The notes: generated from the letters alone by a model not told the origin. A stretch of DNA of 64,000 nt from Actinokineospora terrae (GCF_900111175.1 NZ_FOGI01000001.1:730194-794193); one strand, 5' to 3'; shown: positions 50,085 to 58,313, counted from the stretch's first letter. Numbers and translations are program-made.

Positions 50085-50664
50085 GGCCGCGCACCCCGTC
50101 GTCGAGCCGCTGGTCCAGTGACACCGGGACCACCGCCCGCAGCCGGGCCAGGGCCCGGAACGCGCGTGACTTCACCGAGCCGCGCGGCCAGCCCAGGACC
50201 TGCGCGGTCTCCGCCTCGGTCAGGCCGAGCAGGTAGCGGCACCCCAGCACCTGCCGGTCCTTCTCCGGCAGTCCGAGCAGCGCCGACCACAGCACCCGGC
50301 TCCGCTCCGCGGCCTCCGCCGTCCGGTGCGGGTCCCCGGACCCGACCACCTCGTCCACCGACTCCCGCAGCACCGCCACCCGCCCGGTCACCCGGTCCCG
50401 CCGCGTGCGCGTCCGGTGCAGGTTCCGCGCCTGGTTCACCACGATCCGCAGCAGCCACGGCCGGAACGGCTCCCCGACCCGGAACCCGGCCAGGTGGTCG
50501 AAGGCCCGCACGAACGCCTCCTGCACCACGTCCTCGCAGTCCGCCCCGGCCCCCGCCAACGCCGCCACCCGGCAGGCCACCCCGTGGTACCGCCGCACCA
50601 ACACCTCGAACGCCCCCAACTCGCCCGCGACCGACCGCACGACCAACCCGCCATCGTCGTCCAC
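50077..50664 (-). CDS. ECF RNA polymerase sigma factor
   Basis: A 195-residue group 4 sigma factor. Region 2 is A-F-E-V-L-V-R-R-Y-H-G (near residues 17-27), D-C-E-D-V-V-Q-E-A-F-V-R-A-F-D (near 41-55) and R-P-W-L-L-R-I-V-V-N-Q-A-R-N near 68-81. Region 4 is L-G-L-T-E-A-E-T-A-Q-V-L-G-W-P-R-G-S-V-K-S-R near 150-171. I choose the GTG at 50664 followed by D-D-D-G-G because the 32 upstream codons do not match family sequence. It is coupled by overlap to the downstream membrane protein, its probable regulator. No target promoter in the window can be matched to it. Confidence 0.88.
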   Translation of the reverse strand: MDDDGGLVVRSVAGELGAFEVLVRRYHGVACRVAALAGAGADCEDVVQEAFVRAFDHLAGFRVGEPFRPWLLRIVVNQARNLHRTRTRRDRVTGRVAVLRESVDEVVGSGDPHRTAEAAERSRVLWSALLGLPEKDRQVLGCRYLLGLTEAETAQVLGWPRGSVKSRAFRALARLRAVVPVSLDQRLDDGVRGHA

Positions 50665-50801
50665 GGCACCGCCCGCCCCTCGCCACAGCCACCACCCCGC
50701 CCTCCGGGTACACCGCAGGTCTCGGGATGGTTTCACGGCCGCGCCGCCGGGCACCGGCATTGCTCCGTACCAGGTACGCTGGCGCCTCGCCGGTGGGGCC
50801 T

Positions 50802-51008
50802 GTGACGGGAGCCTGGCGCTACCGATGGCGGTACAGCCGGCTGGTCGCCGACGACATCCAACCCCGGCGCGGCAAGGGTGTGGAGTCGGTGCCCGGTCCG
50901 GACTTCCGGGTCAGGCACCGGGTGCGGGTCGTCGCGGAGGGCACCTGGCTCACGGTGTCGGTGGACGGGGGACTCGGGCGGTCGTGGCAGGCGCTCGCGG
51001 AGGCCTGA
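50802..51008 (+). CDS. Small hypothetical protein
   Basis: A possible 68-residue basic protein starting V-T-G-A-W-R-Y-R-W-R-Y-S and ending S-W-Q-A-L-A-E-A. A GTG three codons earlier (50793) is an alternative start. It lies alone in the 400-bp gap between the divergent sigma factor and the hydrolase. Coding evidence is moderate: alternating aromatic/basic pattern and a reasonable G+C third-position bias, but no recognisable domain and a weak ribosome site. Confidence 0.4.
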   Translation: MTGAWRYRWRYSRLVADDIQPRRGKGVESVPGPDFRVRHRVRVVAEGTWLTVSVDGGLGRSWQALAEA

Positions 51009-51070
51009 CGGTGAACGTTGACCGGGTCCAGCGGGGGTGACGCGCTCCCGTCGTCAGCTCCTGTCTGTCG

Positions 51071-51790
51071 TCAGAGCCCGAGGAAGGCTAGGACGGCGGC
51101 GCGGAAGTCGGGGCCTGCCAGGGCGCCGACGTGGTCGCCGGGGATGTGCTGGAGCTTGGCGTCGGGGACCTGGGCGGCGAGGTGGTCGATGCCCTGGGCC
51201 ATCGGGTCCTCCTGGCCCGCGAGGAACAGGGTGGGGACCTGGGGGGCGCCCGCGGCGGGGTCGAACGGTTCGCGGGCGAGGCCCTCGACGAGGTTGAGCA
51301 GGGACGCGGTGTCCTGGCCGGGGGTGGTCACCAGGTGGGTGATGATCCCGGTCAGCATGTCCTGCGGCTGCGGCCCACCCGCGGCAGCGGCCCTGGCGAC
51401 CGCGAGGTCTACCGCGGCGAACGGCTCCATCGGGCTCAGCCCACCGAGCACGAGCCTGCGCACCGGGATCGCCTTCGCGAGGTCCCACGCCAGCCGCGCC
51501 CCGAGCGAGTACCCGACCAGGTCGACCTCCCCGCCGCCGATCCCCTCGGCCAACCTCGCGATCAAGTGCGCGCTCGTCACCTCATCGGGCGACCCGACAG
51601 CAGGCCCGCCCGCGTGCCCGGGCAGGTGCACCACCACGGTCTCCCGCCCCGCCTCGGTGAGCACGTCGGCCCACCGCTCGGCAGGCCAGTCGATGTCCCC
51701 ACTGCTCGCGAACCCGTGCACGAGCACGACAGGCGGGCCGGAAACCCCGGCGGTGGACGCGGTGCGGGTGGTCGGCAGTGCGTTGGTCAT
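51071..51790 (-). CDS. Alpha/beta hydrolase, possibly leaderless
   Basis: A 239-residue alpha/beta-fold hydrolase. V-L-V-H-G-F-A-S-S near residues 23-31 is the oxyanion-hole turn, L-V-G-Y-S-L-G-A-R near 90-98 carries the nucleophilic serine, and P-G-D-H-V-G near 221-226 supplies the histidine. Esterase, lipase-like or lactonase activity is expected; substrate unknown. ATG at 51790 has no ribosome site. Instead TTGAGA, a 17-bp spacer and TACGCT place transcription start at or very near the ATG, so it should be leaderless. The palindrome TCTACGAGCGTAGA directly abuts the ATG and resembles the operators of the TetR-linked genes at 58-61 kb. Confidence 0.85.
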   Translation of the reverse strand: MTNALPTTRTASTAGVSGPPVVLVHGFASSGDIDWPAERWADVLTEAGRETVVVHLPGHAGGPAVGSPDEVTSAHLIARLAEGIGGGEVDLVGYSLGARLAWDLAKAIPVRRLVLGGLSPMEPFAAVDLAVARAAAAGGPQPQDMLTGIITHLVTTPGQDTASLLNLVEGLAREPFDPAAGAPQVPTLFLAGQEDPMAQGIDHLAAQVPDAKLQHIPGDHVGALAGPDFRAAVLAFLGL

Positions 51791-51804
51791 TCTACGAGCG
51801 TAGA
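51791..51804 (-). promoter_or_regulatory. TetR-type operator overlapping the hydrolase promoter
   Basis: TCTACGAGCGTAGA is a perfect 14-bp palindrome with an AG centre and ends one base before the hydrolase ATG, covering the predicted -10. The half-site TCTACG/CGTAGA recurs at 58286, 59437-59458, 59606 and 60966, which marks it as a member of the local regulon. Confidence 0.6.
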
Positions 51805-51880
51805 CACAAACGACGATCGTCTCAAGCGGCTGTTGCTTCCGGTGGGGTCCGCCGACGTTCACCCGTCCCAGCGACAGAAG

Positions 51881-51977
51881 TTATCCACATCTAGATCTTG
51901 TCGGGGCTGTTTTCAAGATCGCCTGTCGGGGGGTGCCGATAGACTGGCACTGGGACGCCCCCCGGAGAGGGTGGGGG
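51881..51977 (+). repeat. Intergenic repeat element, copy 3 of 3
   Basis: TTATCCACA (51881-51889, a perfect consensus DnaA box) precedes GATAGACTGGC (51938-51948) and the 26-nt core at 51952-51977, identical to copies 1 and 2. Beyond the core only CTGGGG is shared with copy 1; the element then runs into a 19-bp tandem array. The DNA between 51791 and 52349 holds no gene. Confidence 0.65.
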
Positions 51978-52028
51978 CTGGGGCCGGACTGGCGTGCGCG
52001 CGCGAAGCGACTCGGAGTGGGACAGGAG

Positions 52029-52218
52029 GGCCGCTTTGGCGCAACAAGGCTGCATCGGCGTAACAGGGTCGCTTCGACACAACTGGGCCGCTTCGGCGTA
52101 ACAAGACTGCTTCGGCGCTAGAGGGCCGCTGGAGTGTAAGAGGACCGCTGGAGTGCAAGAAGGCCGCTGGGGAGGAGGAAGGCCACTGAAGTGCAAGAGG
52201 GCCGCTGGGCAGTAGGCG
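52029..52218 (+). repeat. 19-bp tandem repeat array, ten units
   Basis: Ten consecutive 19-nt units run in strict register from 52029. Examples: GGCCGCTTTGGCGCAACAA, GGCCGCTTCGGCGTAACAA, GGCCGCTGGAGTGTAAGAG, GACCGCTGGAGTGCAAGAA, GGCCACTGAAGTGCAAGAG. Conserved positions are GRCCGCT at the start and a purine-rich AAnAR end. Units 1-5 and 6-9 form two sub-families (TTCGGCG versus GGAGTG). The 19-nt period is not a multiple of three, so it is not a protein repeat. It differs from CRISPR in having no separate spacers. Confidence 0.85.
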
Positions 52219-52349
52219 TCTGAAGGCGAGTGGTTCCAGTGCGATCTTGCCAAAGGTGCGGATGGTGCGTGCGGTCAGCGTGCCAGGGGGACTCCGGCGC
52301 GTGAATGGCCCGCCGTGCCCGTGAGGGGGCACGGCGGGGCCAGGAAGGG

Positions 52350-52940
52350 CTATGCGGCGATGCGGGTCAGGACGCTGTCCACGTAGTCGCTGTAGCGGTC
52401 TATCAGGTCGCCCACGGGGTGCATGAGGCTGGCCACGTTGGCGCCGATGGTGACGGAGATGATCTCGTCGGCGAGGGTGCCCACGGTGGGCGACTCCGGG
52501 GTTCGGCCCTGGGTGCAGGCGGCGGCTATGCGGCGGGTCAGCTCGGCTCGCCAGGCGGTGAGGAGTTCTCGGTACTGCCTGGCGAGGTCCGGGTTGGCGA
52601 CCGAGTGCTCCCACAGCACCAGCAGCACCCGCGCCGAGGTGATCCGGTGCTCGTCCAGCGGCATCGCCGCCTCGACGAAACCGCGCAGCGCGTCGGCCGG
52701 GCTGGCCGAGGGGTCCAGTGTGGACACCCGGGTGTCGGTCTCGCGCAGCACGCTCTCGAAGGTGGCCGCGATGATGCCGTCCTTGTTCGCGAAGTAGTGC
52801 TTGAGGGCGCCATTGGCGAAACCGGCCGCGGTGACGATGCTGCGCATCGTGGCTGCCTCGAAGCCGCCAGCGGCGATCAGCCGCTTGGCGACCTCGACGA
52901 TCTCCCGGCGCCGCTGATCATGGTCGATGACCTTCGGCAT
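52350..52940 (-). CDS. TetR-family regulator with BetI-like C-terminal domain
   Basis: A 196-residue repressor. The helix-turn-helix spans about residues 25-48 (T-M-R-S-I-V-T-A-A-G-F-A-N-G-A-L-K-H-Y-F-A-N-K-D), and the C-terminal 140 residues match the TetR_C_6/BetI ligand-binding type. ATG at 52940 has GGAG seven bases upstream. It is the last gene of the peptide-ABC operon, 25 bp behind the ATPase stop. The palindromic TCTACG/CGTAGA sites in nearby promoters, including that of this operon, make it the natural candidate for their repressor, which would then be autoregulated; the binding itself is inference. The inducing ligand may be the molecule imported or degraded by neighbouring enzymes. 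Confidence 0.88.
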   Translation of the reverse strand: MPKVIDHDQRRREIVEVAKRLIAAGGFEAATMRSIVTAAGFANGALKHYFANKDGIIAATFESVLRETDTRVSTLDPSASPADALRGFVEAAMPLDEHRITSARVLLVLWEHSVANPDLARQYRELLTAWRAELTRRIAAACTQGRTPESPTVGTLADEIISVTIGANVASLMHPVGDLIDRYSDYVDSVLTRIAA

Positions 52941-52965
52941 GGTGGTGCTCCGGTTGAGCTCGGTG

Positions 52966-53799
52966 TCACGCCGACTCGCGAAGGCCGAGCCAGGCGGCCC
53001 GGCGTTCGGCTTGGCGTGCCGGGTCGGCGACGGGTGCTGCCAGCAGCAGCCGCCGCGTGTACGGGTGGGACGGTTCGTGGGTGACGGTGTGGGTCGGTCC
53101 CGACTCGACGATCTCGCCGTGGTACATCACCGACACGCGGTGGCACACCCGGCGGACGACCCCGAGGTCGTGCGAGACGAACAGGTACGACACCCCGGTC
53201 TCGCGCTGCAGGTCGATGAACAGCTCCAGGATCGTGGCCTGCGTCGTCAGGTCCAGCGCGCTCACCGGCTCGTCGCACACGATCAGCCGGGGGCGGCGCA
53301 CCAGCGCCCGCGCGATGGCGATGCGCTGCCGCTGACCGCCGGAGAACTCGCTCGGGTACCGGTGCACCGAGTCCGAGGGCAGCCGCACCCGGTCCAGCAT
53401 CTCGGCGACCGTGGCCCGGGCCTGGACCCGTGTCGTGCCTGCGACTTCCAGCGGCTGGGCCAGGACCTCGCCCACCGTCATCGTCGGATCCAGTGAGCCG
53501 TAAGGGTCCTGGAACACCACCTGGATGTCGTTGGCCAACCGCCGACGAGCCGCACCGCGCGCGTGCGTGATGTCCTGCCCGTCGAAGGTGATCCGACCCG
53601 ACTCCACCGGGGTCAACCCCAGCAGCGCCCTGCCCAAAGTGGACTTGCCGGAACCGCTCTCCCCGACCAGTCCCACGCACTCCCCGGCCCCGACCGAGAT
53701 CGAGACCCCCTTCAGCGCGCGGAACCGGACCTTGCGGGCGAGCCGGTAGTCGACAACCAGGTCCTGCACCGACAACAGCGGCGCGAAATCTGCGGTCAT
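52966..53799 (-). CDS. Oligopeptide/dipeptide-type ABC ATPase (DppF/OppF-like)
   Basis: A 277-residue ATPase: Walker A G-E-S-G-S-G-K-S-T near residues 46-54, signature F-S-G-G-Q-R-Q-R near 150, Walker B L-I-V-C-D-E-P-V near 172-179, and the C-terminal H-P-Y-T-R-R-L-L of the peptide-transporter subgroup. It forms a heterodimer with the ATPase half of the preceding fused protein. ATG at 53799 overlaps that gene's stop (ATGA). Fourth gene of the operon SBP-permease-fused permease/ATPase-ATPase-tetR. Confidence 0.93.
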   Translation of the reverse strand: MTADFAPLLSVQDLVVDYRLARKVRFRALKGVSISVGAGECVGLVGESGSGKSTLGRALLGLTPVESGRITFDGQDITHARGAARRRLANDIQVVFQDPYGSLDPTMTVGEVLAQPLEVAGTTRVQARATVAEMLDRVRLPSDSVHRYPSEFSGGQRQRIAIARALVRRPRLIVCDEPVSALDLTTQATILELFIDLQRETGVSYLFVSHDLGVVRRVCHRVSVMYHGEIVESGPTHTVTHEPSHPYTRRLLLAAPVADPARQAERRAAWLGLRESA

Positions 53800-55613
53800 C
53801 GTGCGTCGTCCTCTCCGCCCGCGTGCGCGAGTGCGCGGTCCAGTTCGTCGCGTCCCTCGACGTCGTCGAGCGAGGCGCTGATCAGCTCGGCGGTGTACGG
53901 GTGCGCCGGGGCGCGGAAGATCTGCTCCACCCGCCCGGTCTCCACGATCCGACCGTCCTTCATCACCACGACCCGGTCGCAGATGTCGGCGACCACACCG
54001 AAGTTGTGCGTCACGATCACCAGCGCCATGCCGTACTCCTGCTGCAGCTCCCGCAGCAGCTCCAGCACCTCGGCCTGCACCGTCACGTCCAGCGCGGTGG
54101 TCGGCTCGTCGGCGACCAGCACAGACGGCCTGCCCGACACCGCCCCCGCGATCAGCACGCGCTGCGCCATGCCGCCGGAGATCTGGTGCGGGTACGACCC
54201 GAGCACCCGCTCCGGGTCCGTGATGCCCACCCGGACCAGCACCTCCCGAGCCCTGGCCCGCGCGTCGGCCTTGGACAGCCCGTGCACGTACCGCAGCGGC
54301 TCGACCAGCTGGTGCTCGATGGTGTAGCACGGGTCCAAGTTGGACAGCGGCTCCTGCGGGACGTACCCGATGGAGCGCCCCAGCAGGGCGGCCCGCTCGG
54401 CCGAGGACAGCTTGCTGACCTCGCGCCCGCTGATCCAGATCCCGTCCGCGACCGCCGTACCACCCGAGGGCAGCAGGTCGAGCACGGCGAAGCTGGTCTG
54501 CGTCTTGCCCGACCCCGACTCGCCCACGATCCCGAGCACCTCGCCGGGCGCCGCGTCCAGCGACACCCCGCGCACGACCTCCTTGACCCCGCTCTGGGTG
54601 GCGTACCCGACCCGCAGGTTCTCCACCCGCAGAGCGCAGTCCTCCAGCGCGTGCTCGTGCGACCCGCTCGCCACCCGGTCGGACAGCTCGGCCGCCGAGG
54701 GCGCCGCCAGCTCGTGCCGCACCCTGGCCCTGGACCGCTTGCTCGGCTGCTCGGCCCGGATGCTGATCAGGTCGGCCAGCGTCGACCCGATGAACGCCAG
54801 CGCCGCGATGGTGACGCCGAGGGCGATCGAGGGCCAGAGCAGGATCTTCGGGAAGGTGAGCATGGTGTTGAAGCCGTCGTTCATCATCTGGCCCCAGCTC
54901 GGCGTGGACGCCGAACCGATGCCGAGGAACTGCAGGCCCGCCTGCATGCCGATCGCGATGCCCGCGGTCAGCGCCGTCTGCACCACGATCGGCGCGTACA
55001 CCGCGCGCATCATGTGCGTGCGCAGGATCCGCGGGTTGGTCACCCCGGCGACGCGGGCGGCGTCGATGTAGGGCTCCTTGCGCACCGCCATCGCCCGCGC
55101 CCGGCTGATCCGGTAGTAGCCGGGCGCCATGAACACGCCCAGGGCGACCATCAGGACCGGGAACGACTGGCCGGTGCCCGCCGCGACCACCAGCAGCACG
55201 ATCATGCCGGGGATCGACTGGAGCGCGTCGCTGATCCACGAGCAGATCCGGTCGGTCACCCCGCCGAAGTAGCCCGCGCTCACGCCTGCCGGGACACCGA
55301 GCACCAGACCGGCGACACAGGTGATCACCGCGCCGTAGAGCGTGGTCCGCGCGCCGTAGAGCAGGCGGCTGAGGATGTCGCGGCCCGCGGAGTCGCCGCC
55401 GAGCAGGTGCCCGTTGCCCGGTTCGGCGTGCACGATCTTGAAGGTGACGAAGTTCGGGTCGAACGGCGCCAACCACGGCGCCAGGACCGCGGCGGCGACC
55501 ACGAGCAGCAGCACCACCAGCGCGACCACGCCGAGCGGTCGGCGCAGGTAGCGGCGCAGCAGCGAGATCCGCCGCACGGGCGCCAGGGTGGCGGGGAACG
55601 GGGCTGTGGTCAT
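53796..55613 (-). CDS. Fused DppC-DppD: ABC permease plus ATPase in one chain
   Basis: A 605-residue fusion. Residues 1-300 are a DppC-type permease (about six helices; E-P-Y-I-D-A-A-R-V-A-G-V-T near 183 is the EAA coupling loop). A short linker follows, then residues about 325-600 are a DppD-type ATPase with G-E-S-G-S-G-K-T-Q-T Walker A, Y-P-H-Q-I-S-G-G-M-A-Q-R signature, L-V-A-D-E-P-T-T Walker B and H-P-Y-T-A-E-L. This permease/ATPase fusion is a known variant in actinomycetes. It imports oligopeptides or similar small solutes with the other subunits. ATG at 55613 overlaps the upstream permease stop by four bases. Confidence 0.93.
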   Translation of the reverse strand: MTTAPFPATLAPVRRISLLRRYLRRPLGVVALVVLLLVVAAAVLAPWLAPFDPNFVTFKIVHAEPGNGHLLGGDSAGRDILSRLLYGARTTLYGAVITCVAGLVLGVPAGVSAGYFGGVTDRICSWISDALQSIPGMIVLLVVAAGTGQSFPVLMVALGVFMAPGYYRISRARAMAVRKEPYIDAARVAGVTNPRILRTHMMRAVYAPIVVQTALTAGIAIGMQAGLQFLGIGSASTPSWGQMMNDGFNTMLTFPKILLWPSIALGVTIAALAFIGSTLADLISIRAEQPSKRSRARVRHELAAPSAAELSDRVASGSHEHALEDCALRVENLRVGYATQSGVKEVVRGVSLDAAPGEVLGIVGESGSGKTQTSFAVLDLLPSGGTAVADGIWISGREVSKLSSAERAALLGRSIGYVPQEPLSNLDPCYTIEHQLVEPLRYVHGLSKADARARAREVLVRVGITDPERVLGSYPHQISGGMAQRVLIAGAVSGRPSVLVADEPTTALDVTVQAEVLELLRELQQEYGMALVIVTHNFGVVADICDRVVVMKDGRIVETGRVEQIFRAPAHPYTAELISASLDDVEGRDELDRALAHAGGEDDAR

Positions 55614-56551
55614 CGCTCGCGCACCTTCGGGTTGACCCACCCGAGCACGAGGTCGAGCAGGAAGTTGACGAGGACGACGAACACCACGGTCACGGCGGTC
55701 AGCCCGAGCAGCACCGGGATGTCCCCGATCTGCGAGGCGGACTGGGTGAGACTGCCGATGCCGGGCAGGTTGAACACGATCTCCACGACGATGGCGCCGC
55801 CGAGCAGGCCGACGAACATCAGCGCCAGCACGGTGAGCGCGGACGGCGACGCGTTGCGCAGCACGTGCGTGGTGACCCGGCGCCTGGACAGCCCGCGCGC
55901 CCGCAGGGTCCGCACGAAGTCCTGGTTGTTGACCTGCAGGAAGCCGTTGCGCAGCTGCTCGCCGACCATGACGATCGCGCCGAGCGCCAGCGACACCGAG
56001 GGCAGCGTGATCGAGCTCAGCCACCCGCTGACCGACACCTCGGGGGAGACGTAGCCGATGGCGGGGAACCAGCGCAGCTCGATGGCGAACCAGGTGACCA
56101 GCACGAGGCTGACCCAGAAGCCGGGCAGCGCGAACAGCACCACCGAGGCCAGCTTGAGGCCGCGGTCGAGCAGGCCGCCCGGGCGCAGGCCGCAGGCGAT
56201 GCCGACCGCGACGCCGATGACGGCCGCGAGCACGGTCGCGAACACGACCACCGACAGCGTCACCGGGACCCGCAGCGCGAGCTGGTCGCCCACGGGCTGG
56301 AAGCTGCGCCACGAGGTGCCGAAGTCACCGGTGGCGGCGTGCGAGACCCAGTCCCAGAACTGGGTCAGCAGCGGCCGGTCGTAGCCGATCTTGGCGCGCA
56401 GCGCCTCCTGCTGGGCGGCCGTGGCGCTGTTGCCGAGCAGCCCGGGGGTGGGGTCCCCGATGGCGACGTGCGCGAGGAAGAAGGTGCCGCTGCACACCAC
56501 GATGAGCAGCAGGACGCCCGAGAGCAGGCGTTTGGCGATGAAGGAAAGCAT
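55610..56551 (-). CDS. DppB-type ABC permease
   Basis: A 313-residue permease with six hydrophobic helices; the opening M-L-S-F-I-A-K-R-L-L and R-T-L-R-A-R-G-L-S-R-R-R-V coupling loop near 215-227 are typical of DppB/OppB. It pairs with the permease half of the next gene. The start at 56551 follows a GAGG-type site. It is separated from the binding-protein gene by 61 bp holding a perfect 15-bp hairpin that may lower its expression relative to the binding protein. Confidence 0.93.
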   Translation of the reverse strand: MLSFIAKRLLSGVLLLIVVCSGTFFLAHVAIGDPTPGLLGNSATAAQQEALRAKIGYDRPLLTQFWDWVSHAATGDFGTSWRSFQPVGDQLALRVPVTLSVVVFATVLAAVIGVAVGIACGLRPGGLLDRGLKLASVVLFALPGFWVSLVLVTWFAIELRWFPAIGYVSPEVSVSGWLSSITLPSVSLALGAIVMVGEQLRNGFLQVNNQDFVRTLRARGLSRRRVTTHVLRNASPSALTVLALMFVGLLGGAIVVEIVFNLPGIGSLTQSASQIGDIPVLLGLTAVTVVFVVLVNFLLDLVLGWVNPKVRER

Positions 56552-56566
56552 TGTCTCGGCTCCTCA

Positions 56567-56601
56567 CCGGCAGGTCCGTCCACTCGGGACGGACCTGCCG
56601 G
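56567..56601 (-). terminator. 15-bp stem-loop between binding-protein and permease genes (attenuator)
   Basis: CCGGCAGGTCCGTCC (56567-56581) pairs perfectly with 56587-56601 around a 5-nt loop. It lies 11 bp after the substrate-binding-protein stop and 15 bp before the permease start. Such intercistronic hairpins are common in solute-binding-protein operons and leave the binding protein mRNA more abundant. Confidence 0.75.
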
Positions 56602-56612
56602 GCACGGGCGCG

Positions 56613-58163
56613 TCAGCCGCGCTGGATGAACCGCAGGGTCGGGAACATCATGCCGGTGACCGGCTGCACCTTGATGCCCTTGACGCTGAAGTAGGTGTTG
56701 TCGGCCTGGTACCAGACGCTCCACCAGGCCAGGTCGACCAGCTTGGTGTTGAGCTTCTTGAGCAGCTCGGTCTGCGCCGCGCCCTCATCGGCCTTCTCCA
56801 CCTCGTCGACCAGGGCCTTGACCTCGGGGAACTTGTCCACCGACGGGTTCGGGTTGTACCACTGCGCGGTGGTGACCTGGTCGCTGAGCGTCGCCATGTC
56901 GTTGCCGCTCATGGCGATCACGGCGAGGAACATCGGGTAGGTCGGGGCGTTCTTCTGGTAGTCCGGCATCGCCATGTCGACCCACTCGACCTTGATGCCC
57001 AGCTCGCCGAAGGTCTGGTTCGCCGCGGGCTGCCAGGCCTGGAAGATCGGCGACATCGGCATCTTGACGCTGAAGCCGTCCGGGTAGCCCGCCTCGGCCA
57101 GCAGCGACTTGGCCTTGGCCATGTCGGTCTTGTACTTGGTGTCCATCGACTTGTCGTAGACGCCGCCGTCGACCGGCCACAGCTGGTTGGTCGCGGTGCC
57201 CGACCCGTTGCCGACCGCCTGCAGGATGCCCGCGGAGTCGAACGCGTAGCTGATGGCCTGGCGCACCTTCTGCTCACCGAGCGCCTTGACCTGCGCGCCG
57301 GTGCGGTCGGCGAACTGCACGCCGACCCACGAGGACGGCTTGGAGGCGACGTTCCAGCCGTTCTCCTTGGCCTTGGCCAGGTTCGCCGCGTTGGCGAACT
57401 GCATGTTGAGCTGGCCGGAGAGCATCGCGTTGAAGCTCGCGGTCTGGTCGGTGATCGGGAACAGCTTCACCGAGGGGAACGGGTAGGTCGCGCTGTCCCA
57501 GTGGTTCGCCTTCTTGGTGAAAACGTACTGCGACTGCGGCGCGGAGTTGGCCTTGTCGAAGGTGTACGGGCCGGACCCGACCGGGCCGTTGGCCAGCGAA
57601 CCGGCCTGGATCGCGGCGGGGGAGGCCATCCAGCTGCGGCCGAGACCCATGAAGTACAGCAGCGAGTCGTCGCGCTTGGTCAGCTTGATCTCGATGGTGT
57701 CCTCGTCCTTGGCGGTGGCGCCGGAGACGTTGAGGTAGGCCTGGCCGGAGCGCACGCCCTTCTTCAGGTGGTCGATGTTGGCCACCGCGGCGGCCGCGTC
57801 GAACTTCTGGCCGTCCTCGAAGGTGACGCCCGTGCGCAGGTCGGCGGTGAGGGTGAGCCGGTCGGCCGACCACTCCCACTTGGTGGCCAGCGCGGGCACC
57901 GGCTTGCCGCTGTTGTCCAGTGCGACCAGCGGGTCGTAGACGGCGGACATGTACGGGCCGTCGAAGCCGATGTCGGCGCTGGCCGGGTCCCAGGACGTGA
58001 CGTCGAGGAAGACGCCCGCCTTGAGCTCGGTGATCTCCTGGCCGCCGCCGTTGCCGCCGGTCGTGCCGCCCGCGGTGCCGCCCGCGTTGCCGGTACAACC
58101 GGCGAGCGCGGTCGCCGCCGCGACGGCGATAGCGACCAGTGCCGCTGTCCGTGTCCTCGTCAT
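56613..58163 (-). CDS. Family 5 (oligopeptide/dipeptide) substrate-binding lipoprotein
   Basis: A 516-residue DppA/OppA-type lipoprotein. The signal peptide A-A-L-V-A-I-A-V-A-A-A-T-A-L-A-G-C ends in lipobox cysteine 23, followed by a Gly-rich linker. Typical blocks include W-D-P-A-S near 60, A-L-A-T-K-W-E-W-S near 99 and V-R-Q-A-I-S-Y-A-F-D near 305. It captures peptides or other small molecules outside and is the first gene of the importer operon. ATG follows GAGAAGG. A promoter with the TAGACT -10 and CGTAGACTA site lies 110-160 bp upstream. Confidence 0.92.
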   Translation of the reverse strand: MTRTRTAALVAIAVAAATALAGCTGNAGGTAGGTTGGNGGGQEITELKAGVFLDVTSWDPASADIGFDGPYMSAVYDPLVALDNSGKPVPALATKWEWSADRLTLTADLRTGVTFEDGQKFDAAAAVANIDHLKKGVRSGQAYLNVSGATAKDEDTIEIKLTKRDDSLLYFMGLGRSWMASPAAIQAGSLANGPVGSGPYTFDKANSAPQSQYVFTKKANHWDSATYPFPSVKLFPITDQTASFNAMLSGQLNMQFANAANLAKAKENGWNVASKPSSWVGVQFADRTGAQVKALGEQKVRQAISYAFDSAGILQAVGNGSGTATNQLWPVDGGVYDKSMDTKYKTDMAKAKSLLAEAGYPDGFSVKMPMSPIFQAWQPAANQTFGELGIKVEWVDMAMPDYQKNAPTYPMFLAVIAMSGNDMATLSDQVTTAQWYNPNPSVDKFPEVKALVDEVEKADEGAAQTELLKKLNTKLVDLAWWSVWYQADNTYFSVKGIKVQPVTGMMFPTLRFIQRG

Positions 58164-58285
58164 GGAGCCTTCTCTCGGGTGGGGGGACTAGCTCACGGGG
58201 GTCCCGCGCCGCTGCCGCGAAGCCGTCCTCGCCTTGCGAAACATGCGGATCAAGAAGTGAGACCTGGCTCACTGTGGTGCGGGAT

Positions 58286-58313
58286 AGTCTACGGTCGTCG
58301 GCAAATAAATCAA
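58286..58313 (-). promoter_or_regulatory. Promoter of the peptide-ABC/tetR operon with GTCTACG operator half-sites
   Basis: Read toward the operon: TTGATT, 16 bp, TAGACT, where the -10 sits inside CGTAGACTA. The plus-strand image TAGTCTACG begins at 58285. A second half-site GGTCTACC lies at 58315-58322. The overlap of CGTAGACTA with the -10 is the same as at 60966-60976. Confidence 0.55.

Noticed and set aside
52029..52218. CRISPR array
   Set aside because: Units are directly adjacent with no unique spacers, unit length is 19 bp, and no cas genes are in the window.
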